Source of the DNA: Actinoalloteichus hoggarensis
GTDB lineage: Bacteria; Actinomycetota; Actinomycetes; Mycobacteriales; Pseudonocardiaceae
Reading direction: 5' to 3'
NCBI RefSeq assembly: GCF_002234535.1
Contig: NZ_CP022521.1
Location: 682,001-746,000 of the forward strand
DNA: 64,000 nt
The position numbers and the translations under genes were made by a program. The notes below the pieces were generated by a model, which was not told the origin of the DNA, ran no database searches, and saw only the letters and a list, made by a program, of their open reading frames with translations. Positions 50,920 to 59,272 of this stretch are shown piece by piece (the stretch's first letter is position 1; each line of letters opens with the position of its first letter).

Positions 50920-52169
50920 ACGCCAGTGCGACCACGGCTCTGATCATCGGCGGAGGGATCGCGGGACCGGTCACCGCAGCCGCCCTGGCTCGGGTGGGGG
51001 TGGCGCCGATCGTGCATGAGGCCTATGCGGGGCCGGCGGATCAGCTCGGCGCCTTTCTCACCGTGGCACCCAACGGCCTGGCCGCCCTACGGGCCGTCGG
51101 GATGTTGGATCGGGTTCGTGCCGCCGCCAGTTTCGACACCACCCGTACCGAGTTCGTCAACGGCGATGGCCGTCGCCTGGGTCTGCTCGGGGATGAATCC
51201 CGGTTACCTCCGGAACTGCGCAGCGTGACGATCACCCGTGCGGCCCTGCAGCGCGCGGTCACTGACGCGGCGATCGAGCAGGGGGTGGACTTCGAGTACG
51301 CCAAACGGCTGCGAAGCTACACCGACGAGGGAAACCAGGTCACCGCCACATTCACCGACGGCACCAGCGCCACAGGCGATGTGCTCCTCGGCGCCGACGG
51401 CATCCAGTCCGCGGTGCGTCGGACGCTCAGTCCCGATGCGCCGCGACCCACCTACACCGGCCTCCTGGGAATCGGCGGATATGTCCCCGCTGTGGACATT
51501 CCTCCGACGCCCCACGAGACGGTCCGCATGGTCTTCGGCGCCCGGGCGTTCTTCGGCTATCAGCGCGCACCCGACGGGCGCACCTTCTGGTTCGCGAACC
51601 TCGGGCATAGTGAGCGCAGCCGCGAGGAGATCGCGGCGCAGGGGGACGAGACCTGGCGGGATCACGCCCTCGAGCTGTTCGATGGTGACCTGCCTGAACT
51701 GACTCGGATCATGGAGGCAGCCGATCCCGGCCAGTTCCGGCCGAGGGGTACCTACGACCTCCTCTCCCTGCCTCGCTGGCACCGAGGTCGGGTCGGGCTC
51801 CTCGGAGACGCGGCCCACGCCGTCTCCCCCTCCAGCGGACAAGGCGCATCATTGGCCTTCGAGGACGCCGTGGAACTGGCTCGTCAGGTGCGCGTCCACG
51901 GCGGGGCGCCCGCAGCGCTGGCGGCCTATGAACGGGTTCGTCGCGATCGAGTCGAGCGGATCGCGGCCGAGGGCCGCCGACGCGGGGCGCGGAAAGCGGG
52001 CTCTGCGCACCCGATCGCCCTGGCGATACGTGATGCCTCGATGCGCCTGGCCTTCGCGATGATCCGTCGGTTCGGATCTCAGCGGTGGATCACCGATTAC
52101 CGTACCGACCTCGCCGACACCCACGACGACGCGGAAGCGTCCTCGTCGATACCCGGTAGCCGCCCCTGA
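50913..52169 (+). CDS. FAD-dependent monooxygenase (PHBH-like)
   Basis: 418 residues. The FAD motif is IIGGGIAG (11-18), DVLLGADGIQSAVR near 165 is the DG region and GLLGDAAHAVSPSSGQGAS near 298 binds the FAD ribityl chain. The family hydroxylates or epoxidises aromatic and polyketide compounds or inactivates tetracycline/rifamycin-type drugs. The substrate is unknown. The PadR-divergent arrangement suggests induction by the compound it modifies. ATG 50913 is used; upstream in-frame codons fall in the promoter. Confidence 0.92.
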   Translation: MTNASATTALIIGGGIAGPVTAAALARVGVAPIVHEAYAGPADQLGAFLTVAPNGLAALRAVGMLDRVRAAASFDTTRTEFVNGDGRRLGLLGDESRLPPELRSVTITRAALQRAVTDAAIEQGVDFEYAKRLRSYTDEGNQVTATFTDGTSATGDVLLGADGIQSAVRRTLSPDAPRPTYTGLLGIGGYVPAVDIPPTPHETVRMVFGARAFFGYQRAPDGRTFWFANLGHSERSREEIAAQGDETWRDHALELFDGDLPELTRIMEAADPGQFRPRGTYDLLSLPRWHRGRVGLLGDAAHAVSPSSGQGASLAFEDAVELARQVRVHGGAPAALAAYERVRRDRVERIAAEGRRRGARKAGSAHPIALAIRDASMRLAFAMIRRFGSQRWITDYRTDLADTHDDAEASSSIPGSRP

Positions 52170-52260
52170 GCCCCGGGCGGCATCCTGGGGCGCGATCATG
52201 CGCGGTGGTCTGTCGCGTCGGCGCCGAAGTCGTCGAGCGACTGCTCCGGCGTATGACCGC

Positions 52261-52458
52261 GTGAGCGAGGCGCCGCGTCGACGATGGTGGCAGACCGCGG
52301 CGATATCCGACGGCGATGAGGTCTTCGTGAGAGCCGACAACGGTTCGGTCCGACCGTGTGTCGCGGAGATCGACCGGTTGGCGTCCTCGTCCGCAGACGA
52401 GGTGCGACGGGGCGAGGAGGTCGTCTTCGATGACTACCGCCGGCGGATCGCGGGGTAG
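52261..52458 (+). CDS. Hypothetical 65-residue protein, doubtful
   Basis: GTG 52261, basic start (SEAPRRRWWQTAAIS) and acidic end (DEVRRGEEVVFDDYRRRIAG). There is no recognised family and no clear ribosome-binding site. It directly precedes the broken immunity-like copy, so it could be a remnant of a gene that once stood before it. Coding status is uncertain. Confidence 0.3.
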   Translation: MSEAPRRRWWQTAAISDGDEVFVRADNGSVRPCVAEIDRLASSSADEVRRGEEVVFDDYRRRIAG

Positions 52459-52463
52459 GGGAC

Positions 52464-52969
52464 CGACTCAGACGTCATCGGCCTGATCACCGAGGTATAC
52501 GGTGGCGATCTGACTCGTCCCCCGCTCTGCCTTCCGGAAGGAAAGGAGTGAGATCCGGCCGTATTCCCGGTTGATCGACGCGTGCCGGCTTTCGGCGATG
52601 TCGAGCTGACCGAGGACACCGATGCGAACCACATGGTGTGTCTGTGGGCTATGTGCTCGCACGCGGCGGAGAAGAGTCGTCGATGGTCGGACCCCTCGCG
52701 GTTCTGTGTCCGGACCGGCGAGTCTGGGAGCGGCTGCTCCACCCGACTGGTGGCGGTCTCGACTCGACGGAACGGCAGCTGATCGCCTTCTCCGCCGATG
52801 ACGGGCTCACGTCGTTACCGCGCGAGACACTCGAACGGACACTGGCGATGACGCCCGCCTGGACGGAACCGAGAATATGCATGGAACCGGAGAATGTTCG
52901 CATCTCTCGTGCGCTCTTCTCCGATGAGACCTCCTGCCGTGGGAGCTCTCCCCGCGATATCGGCCGTAG
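52464..52969 (+). pseudogene. Degenerate fourth copy of the immunity-like family
   Basis: Reading across frames, the order of family blocks is kept: DVIGLITEVYGGDLTRP then a stop near 52552, IRPYSRLIDACR, DVELTEDTDANHMV in another frame, SSMVGPLAVLCPDRRVWERL and GGGLDSTERQLIAF. These are followed by MEPENVRISRALFSDE and, after a final shift, LPWELSP ending at 52969. At least three frameshifts and a stop disrupt it, and no start codon remains. It corresponds to the proteins at 35472-37123, about 15 kb away. Confidence 0.8.
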
Positions 52970-52991
52970 CTCGGTCAGCCTGCCGCAGCCG

Positions 52992-53840
52992 TCACTTCGT
53001 ATGAAACCGATTCTGCGCCGCTTCGAGCCCCTCGGTCATCAGGGCCTCGACCGCGTCGGCGGAGTGGTCGACGAAGAAGGGCAGTTCCTTGCGCTCCACC
53101 GTGGAGAAGTCGCGCAGCACGAAGGCCGCCGGGTCCATCCGGCCGGGCGGGCGGCCGATGCCGCAGCGCACCCGCAGGTAATCCTTGGTGCCGAGCGAGG
53201 AGGTGATCGACCGTAGGCCGTTGTGGCCGTTGTCGCCGCCGCCGAGCTTCATCCGCACCGTGCCGAACGGCAGGTCCAGCTCGTCGTGCACCACGATCAC
53301 GGCGGCGGGCGGGATCTTGAAGAAGCGCACCGCGCCGGCGACGGCGCCGCCGGAGAGGTTCATGTAGGACTTCGGCTTGGCCAGGGCCGCTCGCCGACCC
53401 GACAGCCTGCCCTCGACGACTTCGGCCGAGCTCTTGTGGTTCTTGAACTTCCCGCCGACGCGCGAGGCCAGCTCGTCGAGCACCATGAACCCGATGTTGT
53501 GACGATTGCCCGCATACGACGGTCCGGGGTTGCCGAGCCCGACGACGAGGCACAGCTGTGGTTCGTCCACTGACTTCTTCTCTCCGGCTCGGTCCGCGAG
53601 CGCCTGATGCACGCGGTCCAGGAACACGTCGACGTCGTCCTCATGGTAGCCGCGGGTGCCCCATGGAGATCGGGAGAACGCGACGGACTCGACCTCGGCC
53701 GAGCTCAGCTCCGCACGGCCCTCCAGGGCCAGCGCCACCCGCTCCAGGAACGTGTCCACCTCGCCGACGTGGTAACCGCGCCGGAGCAGGTCCGCCCTGG
53801 CGAAGACGGCCTGGCGCACCTGCGCTGCGGTGAGTTCCAT
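52992..53840 (-). CDS. pth: Peptidyl-tRNA hydrolase with an N-terminal double DivIVA-like domain
   Basis: 282 residues from ATG 53840. Residues 1-88 contain two DivIVA-type motifs ([20 protein letters not shown] and [20 protein letters not shown]). Residues 91-282 are a complete Pth: [20 protein letters not shown] with catalytic His114, [10 protein letters not shown] and [11 protein letters not shown]. Pth frees tRNA from stalled peptidyl-tRNA. A GTG at 53570 with GGAGAG upstream would give a normal 192-residue Pth, so either a fusion or two products are made. It follows rplY, as in Rv1014c-Rv1015c. Confidence 0.85.
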   Translation of the reverse strand: MELTAAQVRQAVFARADLLRRGYHVGEVDTFLERVALALEGRAELSSAEVESVAFSRSPWGTRGYHEDDVDVFLDRVHQALADRAGEKKSVDEPQLCLVVGLGNPGPSYAGNRHNIGFMVLDELASRVGGKFKNHKSSAEVVEGRLSGRRAALAKPKSYMNLSGGAVAGAVRFFKIPPAAVIVVHDELDLPFGTVRMKLGGGDNGHNGLRSITSSLGTKDYLRVRCGIGRPPGRMDPAAFVLRDFSTVERKELPFFVDHSADAVEALMTEGLEAAQNRFHTK

Positions 53841-53859
53841 GTCGGTCCCCTCGATGGGA

Positions 53860-53897
53860 CGAGGGCGGCACACTCGCTCTGGAGTGTGCCGCCCTCG
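53860..53897 (-). terminator. 16-bp hairpin between rplY and pth
   Basis: A perfect 16-bp stem (CGAGGGCGGCACACTC at 53860-53875, partner at 53882-53897) with a 6-base loop. It lies between the rplY stop (53973) and the pth start (53840), only 19 bases before the latter, which leaves no room for a promoter in between. It probably attenuates read-through from rplY into pth. Confidence 0.65.
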
Positions 53898-53972
53898 TCG
53901 ACGCGAACTTCCTCGGGTGGCTCGCCCACCGGTTCGACGCCGCGCGTCCTGTGGGCGCCGCGTCGGCTCGGA

Positions 53973-54593
53973 TCAGCTCTCCGATGCCTCGCCGTTCTCC
54001 TCGCCGCCCTCGGCTGCCTCGGGAGTCTCACCCTCCAGCTGCGCGGCGGTCGGGGCGGCGTTGACCGCGACGATCAGGGTGTCGGGCTCGGTGACGAGTT
54101 CGACGCCCGCGGGCAGGCTGATCTCCGAGGCGAGCACCTGGGTGCCCTCGGTGGCGCCCTGGACCGAGACCTCGAACTGCTCCGGGATGTTCAAAGCGTC
54201 GGCGGCGACCTCGACGACGGTCACCTCCTGGTTGACCAGGGTGCCGGGGCCCGCGTCGCCGTTGACGACGATCGGAACCTCGATGTTGACCTTCTCTCCG
54301 CGCTGGACGAGCAGCAGGTCGACGTGCTCGATGTAGTTCTTCAGCGGGTGGACCGTGACGGTCTTGGTCAGCGCCAGCTCCGGCCTTCCGCCTGCGAAGT
54401 CCAGGGAGAGCACCGCGTTGCGGCCGTGCTCACGGACCACCCTGGCGAACTCGAGCGCGGGCAGCGACAGGTGCTTGGGGTCGGAGCCGTGACCGTAGAG
54501 GACGGCCGGGATCTTTCCCGCGCGACGGGTGCGGCGGGCGGCACCCTTGCCGAACTCGGTGCGCGTTTCGGCGGCAAGACGTACCTGGGACAC
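53973..54593 (-). CDS. rplY: Ribosomal protein L25 / general stress protein Ctc
   Basis: 206 residues from GTG 54593, preceded by AAGGAG. The L25 N-terminal 5S-rRNA-binding domain (residues 1-95, FGKGAARRTRRAGKIPAVLYG) is followed by the TL5/Ctc beta domain (about 96-185) and an acidic tail. It binds 5S rRNA in the 50S subunit. The upstream region 54594-55125 (530 bases) holds no gene. It contains a TACACT -10-like box on the minus strand (54747-54742) and a 14-bp palindrome ATCGGTATACCGAT at 54756-54769. Confidence 0.95.
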   Translation of the reverse strand: MSQVRLAAETRTEFGKGAARRTRRAGKIPAVLYGHGSDPKHLSLPALEFARVVREHGRNAVLSLDFAGGRPELALTKTVTVHPLKNYIEHVDLLLVQRGEKVNIEVPIVVNGDAGPGTLVNQEVTVVEVAADALNIPEQFEVSVQGATEGTQVLASEISLPAGVELVTEPDTLIVAVNAAPTAAQLEGETPEAAEGGEENGEASES

Positions 54594-55125
54594 GGGATTG
54601 CACTCCTTGCGACATCGGGTGATGTGACCGGTGGGCGGCTGCGGCGGTGAGGCGCGCGAAACAAGACACAATGCGGCCGATTCAACCGCCGCGTCAATCA
54701 CGCCAGGTGAGGAAACCCGGCCTCGCCGAGGCAACCCGAACAGTGTAGGCCCACCATCGGTATACCGATCCACGGGGTGGGCGAAGACCGCGCCGGGCAC
54801 CGGGGTGCGACGCGGTGCGCGCGGTTCTGCTCACACCTTAGTGGGTATGGGGCCGATGTCGAGATCGTCGCCGCGAGGGTTCGCCGGGGGTCCGCACCGA
54901 ACGACACGGTGCGGCGGGACTCGCCCCGTCGGGACGGTGTGGGGACGGCCCGACGACACGGCCGGACCTCGGCGGACGCGCCGTGCGTGTCCTCGGCCGG
55001 AGCGATCGTCCGTCGGCGGTCACACCCTTCTCCGCCGTCGAGTCCGCCCTCGACGACGCACGCCGAGTGGCCACGCTCGGTGATCAGTATGGACTCCCCG
55101 TGTGACGGCGGTTAATTTCTCCCCT

Positions 55126-56421
55126 ATGGCAGCAGACGTCGAACCAGCACAGGCCGTGCCGCCGCAGGGATGGCGGGCGCGGCTGCGCCAGGTCGGACCC
55201 GGCGTCATGGCCGCGGCGACGGGTGTGGGGGCGGGCGACCTCGTCGCGACCCTCGTCGCGGGGGCACGGTTCGGATACGTCCTCTTCTGGGCGGTCATCG
55301 TCGGCACGATCTTCAAGATCGCGCTCGCGGAGGCGACCGGCCGGTGGCATGTGACGTCCGGCCGCACGATCCTGTCCGGCTGGCGTCAACTCGGCCGGTG
55401 GGCGCTCGGCTACTTCGGCGTCTACGCCGCCATCTGGGGCTTCGTCTACGGCGCCACGGCGATGTCGGCCTCGGCGCTGCCGCTCAACGCGCTGTTCCCG
55501 GTGCTCGACGTGCGGTACTGGGGGATGATCTGCGGCGTCCTCGGCCTGGTGATCGTGTGGTTCGGGCGCTACGCGGTGCTCGAGAAGATCATGACCTTCT
55601 TCGTCGGGATCATGTTCGTCACCGTGGTGGGCACGGCGATCCTCGTGGTGCCGAACATGACCGCGATCGCGGGCGGCCTGCTGCCCCGGCTGCCCGAGGA
55701 CTCCCTCATCTACGTCCTCGGCCTGATCGGCGGCGTCGGCGGCACGATCACGATGGCCTCCTACGGCTACTGGACGATGGCCAAGGGCTGGCGGTCGCCG
55801 AAGTGGCTCGGGATGATGCGGTTCGACAACACCGTCGGGTACGTGACCACGGGCGTGTTCGTGGCCTCGATGCTCATCGTCGGCGCCGAACTGCTGGCGG
55901 GCATGGACCTTCGTTCCGGCGACGGCGGCCTGCTGACCCTGGCCGACGTCCTCGCCGAGGACTACGGCCAGTGGGCGCGCATCCCGTTCCTGGTCGGCTT
56001 CTTCGCGGTGGCCTTCAGCTCCGTCATCGGCGTCTGGAACGGCGTCAGCCTGCTGGTCAGCGACTGGTGGCGGGTCTGGCGCCTCGGCAGGCACGAGAGC
56101 GAGAAGGTCGACGACGAGCGGCACTACGACCGGTTCGCGGGCGCCCGCACCCCGATGTACAAGGGCTACCTGCTCTGGCTGACCTTCCCGCCGATGGCGT
56201 TGTTGTTCCTGGACCAGCCGTTCCAGCTCGTCATCGTCTACGGCGTGCTCGGGGCGCTGTTCATGCCCTTCCTGGCCGGGACGCTGATGGTCCTGCTGAA
56301 CTCGAAGACGCTGGACGCCGAGCACCGCTCCCGCTGGTTGTCCAACCTGATGCTCGGCCTGTGCGTGCTGCTCTTCGCGGCGCTCGCCGTCAACCAGGTC
56401 GTCGGCCTCGTCACGGGCTGA
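55126..56421 (+). CDS. Nramp-family-like transporter without the canonical metal motifs
   Basis: 431 residues from ATG 55126; GTG 55102 is also in frame. About eleven transmembrane helices with the Nramp/LeuT-like layout (GPGVMAAATGVGAGDLVATL in helix 1, ITMASYGYWTMAKGW at helix 6). The helix-1 DPGN and helix-6 MPH motifs that bind divalent metal are not present, so the substrate may not be Mn or Fe. It is convergent with prs, separated by a strong hairpin. It interrupts the rplY-prs neighbourhood known from mycobacteria. Confidence 0.82.
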   Translation: MAADVEPAQAVPPQGWRARLRQVGPGVMAAATGVGAGDLVATLVAGARFGYVLFWAVIVGTIFKIALAEATGRWHVTSGRTILSGWRQLGRWALGYFGVYAAIWGFVYGATAMSASALPLNALFPVLDVRYWGMICGVLGLVIVWFGRYAVLEKIMTFFVGIMFVTVVGTAILVVPNMTAIAGGLLPRLPEDSLIYVLGLIGGVGGTITMASYGYWTMAKGWRSPKWLGMMRFDNTVGYVTTGVFVASMLIVGAELLAGMDLRSGDGGLLTLADVLAEDYGQWARIPFLVGFFAVAFSSVIGVWNGVSLLVSDWWRVWRLGRHESEKVDDERHYDRFAGARTPMYKGYLLWLTFPPMALLFLDQPFQLVIVYGVLGALFMPFLAGTLMVLLNSKTLDAEHRSRWLSNLMLGLCVLLFAALAVNQVVGLVTG

Positions 56422-56460
56422 CGTCTCGCTCGTCGGCGATCGCGCCTGCGGTGGGACACC

Positions 56461-56493
56461 CGTGCGGGGCGGCCGGGAGGGCCGCCCCGCACG
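56461..56493. terminator. Bidirectional hairpin terminator
   Basis: A perfect 14-bp stem CGTGCGGGGCGGCC (56461-56474) with its complement at 56480-56493 and a 5-base loop. It lies between the Nramp-like gene (ends 56421) and prs (ends 56504 on the minus strand). Confidence 0.75.
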
Positions 56494-56503
56494 TCGTGCG
56501 GCG

Positions 56504-57484
56504 TCAGGCGTTGCCGCCGAACAGGCTGGTCACCGAGTCGTCCTCGAAGACCGCCTGGATCGCCCGTGCCAGCAGCGGGGCGATGGAGAGCACGGTCATG
56601 TTCTCGAACCGCTTCTCGTCCGGGATCGGCAGCGTGTTGGTGAACACCACCTCACGGGCGCCGCAGCCTGCGAGCCGTTCGGTGGCGGGCGACGAGAGCA
56701 CGCCGTGCGTCGCGGCGATCACCACGCCGGAGGCCCCCGCCTCCAACAGCGCGTCCACCGCCTTCACGATCGTCCCGCCGGTGTCGATCATGTCGTCGAT
56801 GACGACGCAGAGCCTGCCCTTGACCTCGCCGACGATCCGGTTGGCCACGGCCTGATTGGGCTTGAAGGGGTCCCGCGTCTTGTGGATGAAGGCGATCGGC
56901 TTGCCGCCGAGCTGATCCGCCCACTTCTCGGCGAGCCGGACACGTCCGGCGTCCGGCGAGACCACCGTGACCGGCTCGTCGGCGTAGGTCGTCGCGACGT
57001 GCTCCGCCAGCAGGTTCTGCGCGAGAAGGTGATCCACCGGGCCGTCGAAGAATCCCTGGATCTGCGCGGTGTGCAGGTCCATCGTCATGATCCGGTCCGC
57101 GCCCGCGGTCTTGAACAGGTCGGCGATCAGCCGCGCGGAGATCGGTTCGCGCCCCCGGTGCTTCTTGTCCTGCCGCGCGTAGGGGTAGAAGGGCATGATC
57201 ACGGTGATGCGCTTGGCGCTCGCCCGCTTCAGGGCGTCCACCATGATGAGCTGCTCCATCACCCACTGGTTGATGGGCGCGGTGTGGCTCTGGAGCACGA
57301 AGGCGTCGGACCCGCGCACCGACTCCTCGAAGCGCACGAAGATCTCGCCGCTCGCGAAGTCGTAGGCCGACTGCGGCGTCACCGACACGTTGAGGTACTT
57401 GGCGACCTCCTCGGCCAGCTCCGGGTAGGCCCGACCGCTGAACAGCATCAGGTTCTTCTTCGGCGTCCCTGGTTTCGGGCTCAT
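56504..57484 (-). CDS. prs: Ribose-phosphate pyrophosphokinase
   Basis: 326 residues. Class I PRPP synthase with the flexible loop and catalytic region [20 protein letters not shown] near 100 and [19 protein letters not shown]. The PRPP-binding loop is [13 protein letters not shown] near 227. It converts ribose-5-phosphate and ATP to PRPP for nucleotide, histidine and cell-wall arabinan synthesis. Its ATG overlaps the glmU stop (ATGA), so glmU and prs are coupled, as in Rv1018c-Rv1017c. Confidence 0.97.
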   Translation of the reverse strand: MSPKPGTPKKNLMLFSGRAYPELAEEVAKYLNVSVTPQSAYDFASGEIFVRFEESVRGSDAFVLQSHTAPINQWVMEQLIMVDALKRASAKRITVIMPFYPYARQDKKHRGREPISARLIADLFKTAGADRIMTMDLHTAQIQGFFDGPVDHLLAQNLLAEHVATTYADEPVTVVSPDAGRVRLAEKWADQLGGKPIAFIHKTRDPFKPNQAVANRIVGEVKGRLCVVIDDMIDTGGTIVKAVDALLEAGASGVVIAATHGVLSSPATERLAGCGAREVVFTNTLPIPDEKRFENMTVLSIAPLLARAIQAVFEDDSVTSLFGGNA

Positions 57485-59004
57485 GACTGCTCCCCGGTCT
57501 CGTCCTGCGCGGAATCACGGCTCGTCGTGGCAGCCTTGGCCCGTGCCGCGGCCTCGGCCGCGGCGGTGCCCGGTCTGCGCCTGCCCACCCAGCCCTCGAT
57601 GTTGCGCTGCGGGCTGCCGGACACGGCGAGCGCGCCCGGCGGCACGTCACGTCGTAGGACCGTTCCCGCGCCGGTGTAGGCGCCGTCGCCGACCGTCACC
57701 GGCGCGACGAACATGTTGTCCGAGCCGGTGCGGACGTGCGATCCCACCACGCTGCGGTGCTTGGTGATCCCGTCGTAGTTGACGAAGACGCTGGCCGCGC
57801 CGATGTTGCTGTGCTCGCCGATGGTCGCGTCGCCCACGTAGCTCAGGTGCGGGACCTTGCTCCCGGCGCCGATGTCGGAGTTCTTCACCTCGACGAAGGT
57901 GCCGATCTTGCCGCCCGCGCCGAGCCGGGCGCCGGGTCGAAGGTAGGCGAACGGACCGACCGAGGCGTTCTCGTCGATCCGGGCGCCCGTGCCGTGGGTC
58001 CGCACCACCGACGCGCCCGCTCCGATGACCGTGTCGGTGAGGTCGGTGTCCGGTCCCACGGTCGCGCCCTCGCCGACCGACGTGGCGCCGCGCAGCCGCA
58101 CTCCGGGCTCCAGCAGCACGTCCCTGGCCAGCTCGACGTCGACGTCCAGCCACACCGAGGAGGGGTCGACGACCGTGACGCCCGCGCGCATCCAGGACTC
58201 CACGAGCCTGCGGTTCAGTTCCGCGCCGAGCGCGGCGAGCTGCACGCGGTCGTTCACGCCCTCGACCAGCCAGCGATCGACGCAGGTCGACGCGCCTACC
58301 CGGCCGCCGTCGCCGCGTGCGATGGCGAGGACGTCGGTCAGGTACAGCTCGCCCTGGACGTTGTCCGTCCGCAGCCTGCTCAGCCCGTCGCGCAGGACCT
58401 CGGCGTCGAAGGCGTAGACACCCGAGTTGACCTCGGTGATCGCCCGCTGGGCCTCGCTGGCGTCCTTGTGTTCCACGATGGCGGTCACCGCGCCGTCGGC
58501 GTCGCGCAGGATACGGCCGTAACCGGTCGCGTCCGGGAGCTCGGCGGTGAGCACCGTCACCGCGTTGCGCGCCGCGGCGTGCTCGGCGAGCAGAGCGGCG
58601 AGGGTGTCGGTGTCCAGCAGCGGTACGTCGCCGTAGCTCACGAGCACGGTGCCCGTGAGTCCGGCGGGCAGCTCGGCGAGCGCACAGCTCACGGCGTGGC
58701 CGGTGCCCTTCTGCTCGTTCTGCACCGCGGTCGTGAGTGATCTGCCGATGCGGTGACCGACCGCGTCGAGATGGTCGGTCACCTGCTCTCTGCCGTGTCC
58801 GACGACCACGACGAGATGATCGGGATCGAGTCCGGATGCCGCGTGTACCGCGTGCTCCACCAGGGCACGTCCGGCGATCCGATGCAGCACCTTCGGCGTC
58901 GCTGATCTCATGCGGGTGCCTTCGCCCGCAGCGAGGATGACGGTGCTGATCGGACCGGTGGACTCGCCGGAGGAGGCTCGGGGGGCTGGGCCGCCCTGGG
59001 GCAT
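57481..59004 (-). CDS. glmU: Bifunctional N-acetylglucosamine-1-phosphate uridyltransferase / glucosamine-1-phosphate acetyltransferase
   Basis: 507 residues. The N-terminal nucleotidyltransferase has [13 protein letters not shown] near 22 and KGTGHAV and YGDVPLL further on. The C-terminal left-handed beta-helix (from about 265) has hexapeptide repeats with [12 protein letters not shown] and the catalytic region [20 protein letters not shown]. It makes UDP-GlcNAc for peptidoglycan. An Ala/Arg-rich C-terminal tail of about 35 residues is seen in actinobacterial homologues. 59005-59272 contains no gene. Confidence 0.97.
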   Translation of the reverse strand: MPQGGPAPRASSGESTGPISTVILAAGEGTRMRSATPKVLHRIAGRALVEHAVHAASGLDPDHLVVVVGHGREQVTDHLDAVGHRIGRSLTTAVQNEQKGTGHAVSCALAELPAGLTGTVLVSYGDVPLLDTDTLAALLAEHAAARNAVTVLTAELPDATGYGRILRDADGAVTAIVEHKDASEAQRAITEVNSGVYAFDAEVLRDGLSRLRTDNVQGELYLTDVLAIARGDGGRVGASTCVDRWLVEGVNDRVQLAALGAELNRRLVESWMRAGVTVVDPSSVWLDVDVELARDVLLEPGVRLRGATSVGEGATVGPDTDLTDTVIGAGASVVRTHGTGARIDENASVGPFAYLRPGARLGAGGKIGTFVEVKNSDIGAGSKVPHLSYVGDATIGEHSNIGAASVFVNYDGITKHRSVVGSHVRTGSDNMFVAPVTVGDGAYTGAGTVLRRDVPPGALAVSGSPQRNIEGWVGRRRPGTAAAEAAARAKAATTSRDSAQDETGEQS

Positions 59005-59272
59005 CAGTGCTTCCCTTCCGCGCTGAATAGGTCACCGTGGGGAGGTTCCGGCCACCCCCGGGCGGGCGTCGCGTCCTTGCCGCCCGCTGTGCCCGTGAGC
59101 GGGCAGCGGTGTCGGCGAGGCCGGACTCCCTCCAGACGGCGACGGCCGGACCAGGCACAGAGGCAGGCTCGTGCTCGGCACGGATGCTGCCGATCCTAAG
59201 GGCTCTCGCGGACCACCCCCGGCGGCCCCGATGCGAAGCGGGGGATTCGCCCGGTTCTGGTGGCGGCGCTGG

